Positions 52,161 through 59,790 of a stretch of DNA of 64,000 nucleotides are shown here, piece after piece. The translations under genes were made by a program, and so were the position numbers. Below the pieces are notes generated by a model. It saw only the letters and a list, made by a program, of their open reading frames with translations. It was not told the DNA's origin and made no database searches. Numbering within the stretch: the stretch's first letter is position 1; every line of letters starts with the position of its first letter. Origin of the DNA: an uncultured bacterium (lineage in GTDB: Bacteria; Bacteroidota; Bacteroidia; Bacteroidales; Bacteroidaceae); assembly GCA_905215555.1 (NCBI GenBank), contig CAJMQU010000025.1, positions 1-64,000 of the forward strand. The letters are read 5' to 3'.

Positions 52161-53963
52161 ATGAATCTAAAAAACTATTTGTTAACAGCACGATGGACTT
52201 TCGCTTTTATAATAGGTACTGTATGGTCTGTTTTCTCGTGCCAGGCTATTAATCCTCCTTTCGTGATTCAGCATTTAGGCGACGGACAAAGCATTGTCCG
52301 GATTGAGAATCAAAAGAAATTCCTGTTACTTCCCGTAGAAGAAACTTCTCCGGAAGCCAAACTCTATATGATTGCCGACAATGACGTGGTGCGCAACATG
52401 AACGTCCGTCTGGCTATAAATAAGGTAGACTATTTTGTTCCGGTAGATCTTTCCGGATTTGACAATAAATCCCTTTCCTTTAACTTCCAGCTCATCCCCG
52501 ATACGGCCATTTGCTGGGATGAAATGAAACTTTCCGATACTTTCGATACCGCCAATCGTGAAGAATTCCGTCCGCTCTATCACTTCACGCCCCAATATGG
52601 ATGGATGAACGATCCGAATGGTATGGTTTATAAGGATGGGGTATATCACCTGTTTTATCAATACAATCCATATGGCTCTATGTGGGGAAATATGCACTGG
52701 GGACATGCCACCAGTACCGACCTTATTTCTTGGGAGCATCAGCCGGTAGCCATTGCTCCCGATGCGCTGGGCACCATCTTCAGTGGCTCGTGCGTAGTGG
52801 ATAAGGATAATACGGCAGGTTTCGGCGCCGGAGCCATCATTGCTTTCTATACCTCGGCAAGCGACCGCCAGGTGCAGAGCATGGCTTATAGTCTTGACAA
52901 CGGAAAAACCTTCAAGAAGTATGCACGCAATCCGATACTGACTTCCACCCAACGCGATTTCCGCGATCCGAAAGTTTTCTGGCACGATGCCACAGGCAAA
53001 TGGATCATGGTGCTCGCCGTAGGACAGGAAATGCAGTTCTACTCTTCTGCCAACCTGAAGGACTGGACTTATGAAAGTAGTTTCGGTGAAGGTCAGGGCG
53101 CTCATGGCGGTGTTTGGGAGTGTCCCGATCTGATTGAACTGCCCATTGAAGGCACTGAACTGAAAAAGTGGGTATTGATTTGCAACATCAACCCCGGAGG
53201 ACCTTTCGGGGGAAGCGCTACCCAATATTTTGTAGGAACATTCGACGGAAAGACCTTTGTGAACGAATCTCCGAAAATGACGAAGTGGATGGACTGGGGA
53301 AAGGACCACTATGCCACTGTAACCTGGAGTAATGCCCCCGAAGGACGACACATTGCCCTGGCATGGATGAGCAACTGGCAGTATGCCAACAATGTGCCGA
53401 CCACGCAGTATCGCAGCGGAAACTCCGTTCCCCGCGACTTGAGTCTTTATACTTCGGATGGCGAGACTTATCTGAAGTCATCTCCTTCGCGTGAACTTCT
53501 GACGTTGCGCGGAAAAGGAGAGAAGAAGCGTTCTTTCAAGGTAGACCGTACCTATAATATGGATAAACTTCTCACCGACAATACCGGTACGTATGAGATA
53601 GAGATGACCATCAAGAACAGAAATGCGGAAGTCATCGGTTTCCAGTTGTTCAACTCGAAAGGCGAAGAAGTGGATATCTATTATAATCTGGTAGAAAAGA
53701 AGTTTGCAATGGATCGCACTAAGAGCGGAATCGTATCGTTCAGCCCGGATTTTCCGGTGGTGACGCTCGCTCCGATAGAAGATAACTATGAGATGAAACT
53801 GCGTATCTTCGTAGATAAGTCCGGTATCGAGATATTCGGTGATGACGGACGTATGGCGATGACAAACCTGGTATTTCCTTCGGAACCTTACAACCGTATC
53901 AGCTTCTATGCCAAAGGAGGAAGCTATACGGTAAGTTCTTTCCAGGTTTACAGGCTGAAGTAA
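52161..53963 (+). CDS. GH32 exo-fructosidase with N-terminal accessory domain
   Basis: 600-residue exported enzyme starting at the ATG at 52161. An upstream in-frame TTG at 52101 lies within the -7 box and is rejected. A signal (about 1-27, with Cys at the end of SVFSC, possibly lipidated) is followed by an accessory beta domain (about 30-125), the GH32 propeller with WMNDPNG (nucleophile Asp151), FRDP and WECPD, and a C-terminal beta-sandwich. Members release terminal fructose from inulin, levan or sucrose. It is divergent from susC and shares the operator arrangement. Confidence 0.92.
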   Translation: MNLKNYLLTARWTFAFIIGTVWSVFSCQAINPPFVIQHLGDGQSIVRIENQKKFLLLPVEETSPEAKLYMIADNDVVRNMNVRLAINKVDYFVPVDLSGFDNKSLSFNFQLIPDTAICWDEMKLSDTFDTANREEFRPLYHFTPQYGWMNDPNGMVYKDGVYHLFYQYNPYGSMWGNMHWGHATSTDLISWEHQPVAIAPDALGTIFSGSCVVDKDNTAGFGAGAIIAFYTSASDRQVQSMAYSLDNGKTFKKYARNPILTSTQRDFRDPKVFWHDATGKWIMVLAVGQEMQFYSSANLKDWTYESSFGEGQGAHGGVWECPDLIELPIEGTELKKWVLICNINPGGPFGGSATQYFVGTFDGKTFVNESPKMTKWMDWGKDHYATVTWSNAPEGRHIALAWMSNWQYANNVPTTQYRSGNSVPRDLSLYTSDGETYLKSSPSRELLTLRGKGEKKRSFKVDRTYNMDKLLTDNTGTYEIEMTIKNRNAEVIGFQLFNSKGEEVDIYYNLVEKKFAMDRTKSGIVSFSPDFPVVTLAPIEDNYEMKLRIFVDKSGIEIFGDDGRMAMTNLVFPSEPYNRISFYAKGGSYTVSSFQVYRLK

Positions 53964-53964
53964 G

Positions 53965-54101
53965 ATTGTTCTGTTTCTCTTCTTCCCTATTACCCGGACT
54001 GCATCAAAACCGTATCGTCTCCGTATCTTTATGTTTGGACTTGATACGGCTTTGACGCGGACCGGATACAGGGAAGACCTTTAAATTGTTCCGTTTCTCT
54101 T
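53965..54101. repeat. Terminator-like inverted repeat flanked by 17-bp direct repeats
   Basis: ATTGTTCTGTTTCTCTT (53965-53981) recurs with one mismatch at 54085-54101, exactly 120 bp later. Between them an inverted repeat runs from CTTCCC (53982) to GGGAAG (54076), including CGTATC/GATACG. It separates the convergent GH32 and epimerase genes. Confidence 0.78.
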
Positions 54102-54974
54102 TTATTCCTCTATCTCAATCGTATATTTTCCTCTGAATGTTTCTTCGGGTTGCAGATGCTGTACCCAGTCCTTATCCTTATACTCACCTGTGTAGTGAGC
54201 CCTGTCACACCGCCCATACCACGGTTCGATGCAGACAAACGGAGCATTCTTTGCCGGTGGTGACCACAATCCCACCACAGGGGTGTCGAAATGCAGGCTA
54301 AGGTAAGGTTTCTTCTCCTTATTATATAGAGTTACCCGGCGCACCTGGCTGCCTTCCAGTATCAACGCATCCTTATCGAATGTATGTGTATCCAATGGCA
54401 AGAGTTCATCGACCAGTTTCAGCGGATATTCAGTGTCCGGGTCTGCACAGCCTTTCTCTGAAATCAGGATATATTTCAATCCGCTTTTCTTGTTGAATCC
54501 GAGGAATCCCCGTTCTTGAGTTTCTGCATCGAAATCCGGATAATAGAATGCCGGATGCGCACCTATCTGGAAATGCATTTCCTTATCTCCAGTATTCTTC
54601 ACTTCCCACATGACGTCGATCTTCTTGTTGTGGATGCGGTAACCGATTTCAAGGCAGAACGGGAAAGGATATTTCTTCAGCGTTTCTTCGTTGCTGACCA
54701 GTTGATAACGCAGTTCGTCACTCTGTTCTAATATTAATTTGAATTCCATGTCGCGGGCAAAGCCATGTTGCGTAAGCACATAAGCAGTGCCTTCATTCCG
54801 GTATTCGTTTTCCCAAACGCTGCCCACAATCGGGAAGAGTACCGGTGAATGGCGTTTCCAGAATTCAGGTTCGGCTTGCCACAGGTATTCCTTGGCGTTG
54901 GAAAAAATGCTGCATAGTTCTGCTCCATGTGCAGAGACCTCGATGCTTAGTCGTCCATTAAAGAGTGTTTCCAT
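54102..54974 (-). CDS. Aldose 1-epimerase family protein (LacX-like)
   Basis: 290-residue galactose-mutarotase-like beta-sandwich protein. The catalytic histidines fit QHGFARD and GAHPAF, and the glutamate fits CIEPWYG. LacX-like members act on sugars or sugar phosphates whose identity is often unknown. Between the two plus-strand parts of the fructan locus but on the opposite strand, so it may convert anomers of released hexoses. No signal peptide, therefore cytoplasmic. Confidence 0.85.
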   Translation of the reverse strand: METLFNGRLSIEVSAHGAELCSIFSNAKEYLWQAEPEFWKRHSPVLFPIVGSVWENEYRNEGTAYVLTQHGFARDMEFKLILEQSDELRYQLVSNEETLKKYPFPFCLEIGYRIHNKKIDVMWEVKNTGDKEMHFQIGAHPAFYYPDFDAETQERGFLGFNKKSGLKYILISEKGCADPDTEYPLKLVDELLPLDTHTFDKDALILEGSQVRRVTLYNKEKKPYLSLHFDTPVVGLWSPPAKNAPFVCIEPWYGRCDRAHYTGEYKDKDWVQHLQPEETFRGKYTIEIEE

Positions 54975-55074
54975 ATTGTTGTTTAAAAAGTTTCTTTCTA
55001 TAATCTCCTACAAAAATAAACAAAAAGACAGATAATCCCCCTCAAATGGGCTTAAAAAAGAGCTTAGTATCATA

Positions 55075-55150
55075 ATTGCTACTCTTTGTAACAAAATTGC
55101 TACCCTATTGTCTTGAGATTCGCTTCCTTTGCAACGTGCTTTCCCGAGCA
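55075..55150 (+). promoter_or_regulatory. Promoter region of the fructose importer operon
   Basis: ATTGCTACYCT occurs at 55075-55085 and 55096-55106, 21 bp apart, a spacing suited to an AraC-type dimer. The 28-bp segment 55123-55150 (TTCCTTTGCAAC, then GCTTTCCCGAGCA) differs at only two positions from 52095-52122 in front of the GH32 gene. Confidence 0.65.
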
Positions 55151-55179
55151 GAATATACTTAAATTAATACCATAGAACA

Positions 55180-56340
55180 ATGAAATCTAATTCTTCGTTA
55201 TCTAAGCTTGTCCCGGTGATGCTTTGTTTCTTCGCCATGGGATTCGTGGATTTGGTGGGCATTGCCTCCAATTATGTAAAAGCCGATTTGGGTCTGACAG
55301 ACTCGCAGGCTAACATTTTCCCTTCGCTGGTTTTCTTCTGGTTTCTGATTTTTTCCGTACCGACCGGTATGCTGATGAGCCGTATCGGACAGAAAAAGAC
55401 GGTACTTCTTAGTCTGGTGGTGACGTTTGCTTCTCTTTTGTTACCCGTTTTCGGTGATGGTTATATGTTGATGCTGATTTCTTTCTCTTTATTGGGAATA
55501 GGCAACGCGTTGATGCAGACTTCACTGAATCCGTTGCTCTCTAACATCGTCAGAGGTGACCGGTTGGCAAGCAGCCTCACTTTCGGACAATTTGTGAAAG
55601 CGATTGCTTCTTTTCTTGCACCTTACATAGCCATGTGGGGAGCCACGCAGGCCATTCCGTCTTTCGGTCTGGGTTGGCGCGTGCTGTTCCCTATTTATAT
55701 GGTGATAGCTGTGGTTGCAGTTTTGGGGCTGGGGCAGACACAAATCACGGAAGAGAAAGAAGAAGGAAAACCCTCTACGTTTGGCCAGTGTCTGGCTTTG
55801 TTGGGCAAACCGTTCATTTTGCTTTCTTTCATCGGCATCATGTGCCATGTGGGAATTGATGTCGGCACGAACACTACCGCTCCTAAAATTCTGATGGAAC
55901 GTCTGGACATGGGACTGGATGACGCTGCATTTGCTACGAGCCTTTATTTCATTTTCCGTACGGCAGGCTGTTTCACGGGTTCTTTTATTCTGCAGAAGAT
56001 GAATGCGAAATCATTCTTTGCCGTCAGTAGTTTTCTGATGTTGATTGCAATGGTCGGGCTTTTTGCTTTCCATTCCAAAACAACTATTTATATTTGCATA
56101 GCGTTGATAGGTTTTGGTAACTCGAATATATTTTCGATTGTCTTCTCACAGGCGTTGCTGTATATGCCGGGCAAGAAGAATGAAGTTTCCGGGCTGATGA
56201 TTATGGGACTTTTCGGTGGAACCGTATTTCCGTTGGCAATGGGGCTGGCAAGTGATGCGGTGGGACAAAGCGGTGCGGTGGCAGTAATGACTATCGGAGT
56301 ACTTTACCTGCTGTACTATACCTTGAAGATTAAAAAATGA
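55180..56340 (+). CDS. MFS sugar importer, probably fructose
   Basis: 386-residue transporter with twelve predicted transmembrane helices and the MFS pattern SRIGQKKTVLL after helix 2. It resembles the FucP-like sugar:proton symporters of Bacteroides polysaccharide loci. The position directly before the fructokinase gene (39-base gap) and a promoter shared in sequence with the GH32 gene indicate that it carries fructose across the inner membrane. The substrate is inferred from this context. Confidence 0.88.
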   Translation: MKSNSSLSKLVPVMLCFFAMGFVDLVGIASNYVKADLGLTDSQANIFPSLVFFWFLIFSVPTGMLMSRIGQKKTVLLSLVVTFASLLLPVFGDGYMLMLISFSLLGIGNALMQTSLNPLLSNIVRGDRLASSLTFGQFVKAIASFLAPYIAMWGATQAIPSFGLGWRVLFPIYMVIAVVAVLGLGQTQITEEKEEGKPSTFGQCLALLGKPFILLSFIGIMCHVGIDVGTNTTAPKILMERLDMGLDDAAFATSLYFIFRTAGCFTGSFILQKMNAKSFFAVSSFLMLIAMVGLFAFHSKTTIYICIALIGFGNSNIFSIVFSQALLYMPGKKNEVSGLMIMGLFGGTVFPLAMGLASDAVGQSGAVAVMTIGVLYLLYYTLKIKK

Positions 56341-56379
56341 CTTTATATCTAACCATAATTCATAATTAAATCAGATATC

Positions 56380-57267
56380 ATGAATAAAATTATCGTAGGA
56401 ATGGGTGAGGCACTTTGGGATGTGCTGCCCGAAGGAAAGAAAATAGGCGGTGCGCCTGCCAACTTTGCATATCATGTTTCGCAGTTTGGTTTCGACAGCC
56501 GCGTGGTGAGTGCCGTCGGTCGTGATGCTGACGGACAAGAAATATTGGACGTATTTGCCCAAAAGAAGCTGACTTGCCAGATAGAGCAGGTGGATTATCC
56601 TACCGGTACGGTGCAGGTCACTCTTGACGCTGTGGGGGTTCCTTGCTATGAAATCAAAGAGGGTGTGGCTTGGGATAATATTCCGTTTACAGAAGAGCTG
56701 AAGCGTCTGGCTCTTTCTACCCGTGCCGTTTGTTTCGGTTCGCTGGCACAACGCAGCCCTGTCAGCCGTGCCACTATTCAGCGTTTTCTGGATACCATGC
56801 CCGAAGGAGAAGGTCAGATAAAGATTTTCGATATCAATCTTCGCCAGGGATTCTATACGAAAGAAATTCTTTGTGAATCTATGCGCCGTTGCAACATTCT
56901 TAAAATCAACGATGAAGAGCTTGTTACTATCAGCCGCATCTTCGGTTATCCGGGGATTGACTTACAGGATAAATGCTGGATACTTCTGGCTAAATATAAT
57001 TTGAAAATGTTGATTCTGACTTGCGGAACGAATGGCAGTTATGTGTTTACTCCGGGCGTTGTATCTTTCCAGGATACTCCGAAGGTTCCGGTAGCCGATA
57101 CGGTTGGTGCGGGAGACTCGTTTACTGCGGCTTTTACGTCTGCCATACTTAGTGGAAAGCCGGTTCCCGAAGCGCATAAGCTGGCAGTGGAGGTTTCGGC
57201 TTATGTCTGTACACAGAGTGGAGCTATGCCGGAGTTGCCGTCTGCTTTTAAGAGCCGTCTGGAGTGA
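56380..57267 (+). CDS. Fructokinase, PfkB family
   Basis: 295-residue ribokinase-fold kinase that phosphorylates imported fructose. N-terminal GGAPANFAYH (sugar-binding Gly-Gly loop), the phosphate/cation segment around FDINLRQGFY and the C-terminal VGAGDSFTAAF with the catalytic aspartate are present. In an operon with the MFS importer. Family alternatives such as 2-keto-3-deoxygluconate kinase are less likely next to two GH32 genes. Confidence 0.9.
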   Translation: MNKIIVGMGEALWDVLPEGKKIGGAPANFAYHVSQFGFDSRVVSAVGRDADGQEILDVFAQKKLTCQIEQVDYPTGTVQVTLDAVGVPCYEIKEGVAWDNIPFTEELKRLALSTRAVCFGSLAQRSPVSRATIQRFLDTMPEGEGQIKIFDINLRQGFYTKEILCESMRRCNILKINDEELVTISRIFGYPGIDLQDKCWILLAKYNLKMLILTCGTNGSYVFTPGVVSFQDTPKVPVADTVGAGDSFTAAFTSAILSGKPVPEAHKLAVEVSAYVCTQSGAMPELPSAFKSRLE

Positions 57268-57296
57268 GTTTCCGAGGGATGGCAGTCAGATTGTTT

Positions 57297-57331
57297 GTGG
57301 GTGTGGTGAAAAAGATTTTCGACACACCCAC
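57297..57331 (+). terminator. Hairpin after fructokinase
   Basis: GTGGGTGTG (57297-57305) pairs with CACACCCAC (57323-57331), followed by TTGTTCGTTTT. It separates the importer-kinase operon from the GH36 gene. Confidence 0.7.
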
Positions 57332-57534
57332 TTGTTCGTTTTGACATTTTGCTTTTTATGCATGAAGGGAATGCGATAGTTCTGCCCCGGTGCTGGGAAG
57401 AAAGAAAAGGAAAACGAACGTAAAACTGCATTTTGCTGATTGATAAATGGATATATAAATGCGTACAATCCTGATGAAACTTCAAATCCGAAAAAGAAGG
57501 AGCTGATTTCCACTTCAGATTCGCATATTTAATC

Positions 57535-57542
57535 TATTTTTG
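57535..57542 (+). promoter_or_regulatory. -7 promoter box for GH36 and hybrid sensor
   Basis: TATTTTTG matches TAnnTTTG, 22 bases before the GH36 start. Confidence 0.6.
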
Positions 57543-57563
57543 TAGCAGAATTAATCGAACACC

Positions 57564-59753
57564 ATGAAAAATTTACTTGTAACTCTCTTTGCATTCGCAT
57601 CCCTGACGTATGCTGATGCAGCGGAAAAAGAAACCATCCGCATCTCTACGGACAACACCGACCTGGTGCTCCGGGTAGGCGAAAACGGTCGCTTGTATCA
57701 AACGTATCTGGGTGAGAAACTTCTGCATCAACAGGATTTGCAGAATTTCCGTTGGAACATACATGCCGGGTCGGACGGCAGCGTAAGCAAGCGTGGCTGG
57801 GAGGTGTATAGCGGTTCCGGCAATGAAGATTACTTTGAACCTGCCATCGCCATCACTCATAATGACGGCAATCCGTCGACAATTCTTTATTACGTTTCTT
57901 CCTCATCCAAGCCTGTAGAAGGCGGTACGGAAACCGTGATAAACCTGCGCGATAACCAGTATCCGGTAGACGTGACCCTGCATTATGTGGCTTATCCCAA
58001 AGAGAACGTCATCAAGACGTGGAGCGAGATAAAGCATCAGGAGAAGAAACCTGTCCTGCTCTCTACCTATGCCTCCACCATGCTCTACTTCAATAATTCC
58101 AGCTATTACCTGACCGAGTTCAGCAGTGACTGGGCGAAAGAAGCGCAGATGAGCAGCCAGCAATTGCAGTTCGGCAAGAAAGTGATTGACACGAAGCTGG
58201 GAAGCCGTGCTGCCATGCACACCCATCCGTTCTTTGAAGTGGGGCTGGACCAGCCGGTGAACGAACATCAGGGTGATGTCTTGATGGGTACGCTGGGCTG
58301 GACGGGCAACTTCCGTTTCACTTTCGAAGTGGACAATGTGGGCAACCTGCGCGTAATCCCTGCCATCAATCCTTATGCATCGAACTACGAACTGAAACCC
58401 GGTGAAGTGTTCACCACCCCCGAATTCATTTTCACTTTGAGTTATGACGGTGCCTCGCAAGGCAGCCGCAATCTGCATGAATGGGCGCGCAACTATAGTC
58501 TGAAAGATGGCAGAGGCAGCCGTCTGACCCTTCTGAATAACTGGGAAAATACAGGCTTCAATTTCAATCAGGAAATTCTTGCCGGGCTGATGGAGGAAGC
58601 CAAACATCTGGGAGTGGATATGTTCCTGCTGGACGACGGCTGGTTTGCCAACAAATACCCGCGTAAGAATGACCATGCCGGTCTGGGCGATTGGGAAGTG
58701 ACCCACGATAAACTGCCCGGCGGTATTCCTGCCTTAGTAAAAGCTGCCAAGGATGCGGATGTGAAGTTCGGTATCTGGATTGAGCCGGAAATGGTGAACC
58801 CCAAGAGCGAACTCTTTGAGAAGCATCCGGACTGGGCCATCAAACTGCCTAACCGTGAAACGTATTATTACCGCAATCAGTTGGTACTGGATCTCAGCAA
58901 TCCGAAAGTGCAGGATTATGTGTATGGGGTTGTCGAAAATATCATGCAGGAAAATCCAGAAATAGCTTTTTTTAAATGGGATTGCAACAGTCCCATCACC
59001 AATATCTATTCTGCTTATCTGAAGGACAAACAGGGGCAATTGTACATAGACCATGTGCGGGGTGTCTATAATGTGATGAAGCGTGTGAAGGCGAACTATC
59101 CCAATGTACCGATGATGCTTTGCTCCGGCGGCGGTGCGCGGTGCGATTACGAAGCGTTGAAGTACTTTACGGAATTCTGGTGCAGTGACAATACCGATCC
59201 GGTGGAACGTATTTATATCCAGTGGGGATTCTCCCAGTTCTTTCCCGCAAAGGCTATGGATGCCCATGTGACGAGCTGGAACAAGGCGACTTCCGTGAAG
59301 TTCCGCACCGATGTGGCGTCCATGTGCAAGCTTGGTTTCGATATCGGTCTGAAAGAACTTACCGCTGACGAACTGACTTATTGCCAGACAGCGGTGGCCA
59401 ACTGGAAACGTCTCCGGAATGCCATTATGGACGGTGACCAGTACCGTCTGGTTTCTCCCTACGATGGCAACCACATGGCACTGAACTATGTAAGTAAAGA
59501 TACAAACAAAGCAGTTCTGTTTGCTTATGACATTCACCCCCGCTTCCAGGAGAAGCTGATGGCTGTGAAACTGCAAGGGCTGGACCCGAACAAACAGTAT
59601 AAGGTGGAGGAAATCAACCTGATGCCTGCTGCAACTTCCGGATTGGCAGCTAATGGAAAAGTGTATTCCGGTGACTATTTGATGAAAGTCGGGCTGGATG
59701 TATTGGGCTTGGCACAAACTCAGAGTCGTGTTGTTGAGCTGACAGCTCAATGA
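57564..59753 (+). CDS. Alpha-galactosidase, GH36
   Basis: 729-residue retaining alpha-galactosidase with a signal peptide (about 1-19), an N-terminal beta-supersandwich, a central barrel and a C-terminal beta domain. Diagnostic motifs: LLDDGWF, nucleophile Asp473 in KWDCN, CSGGGARCDYE and acid/base Asp542 in WCSDNTDP. It removes galactose from raffinose and stachyose, leaving sucrose that GH32 can split. It lies 37 bases before the sensor gene, so it links the fructan regulon to raffinose-family oligosaccharides. The link is inference from position. Confidence 0.92.
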   Translation: MKNLLVTLFAFASLTYADAAEKETIRISTDNTDLVLRVGENGRLYQTYLGEKLLHQQDLQNFRWNIHAGSDGSVSKRGWEVYSGSGNEDYFEPAIAITHNDGNPSTILYYVSSSSKPVEGGTETVINLRDNQYPVDVTLHYVAYPKENVIKTWSEIKHQEKKPVLLSTYASTMLYFNNSSYYLTEFSSDWAKEAQMSSQQLQFGKKVIDTKLGSRAAMHTHPFFEVGLDQPVNEHQGDVLMGTLGWTGNFRFTFEVDNVGNLRVIPAINPYASNYELKPGEVFTTPEFIFTLSYDGASQGSRNLHEWARNYSLKDGRGSRLTLLNNWENTGFNFNQEILAGLMEEAKHLGVDMFLLDDGWFANKYPRKNDHAGLGDWEVTHDKLPGGIPALVKAAKDADVKFGIWIEPEMVNPKSELFEKHPDWAIKLPNRETYYYRNQLVLDLSNPKVQDYVYGVVENIMQENPEIAFFKWDCNSPITNIYSAYLKDKQGQLYIDHVRGVYNVMKRVKANYPNVPMMLCSGGGARCDYEALKYFTEFWCSDNTDPVERIYIQWGFSQFFPAKAMDAHVTSWNKATSVKFRTDVASMCKLGFDIGLKELTADELTYCQTAVANWKRLRNAIMDGDQYRLVSPYDGNHMALNYVSKDTNKAVLFAYDIHPRFQEKLMAVKLQGLDPNKQYKVEEINLMPAATSGLAANGKVYSGDYLMKVGLDVLGLAQTQSRVVELTAQ

Positions 59754-59790
59754 TAGGCTGCCGGCGGAGTTTAAAACAACCGAAAAGACA

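Noticed and set aside
57903..58706. 267-codon minus-strand frame opposite GH36
   Set aside because: Shadow of a conserved catalytic gene. No start context or domain.
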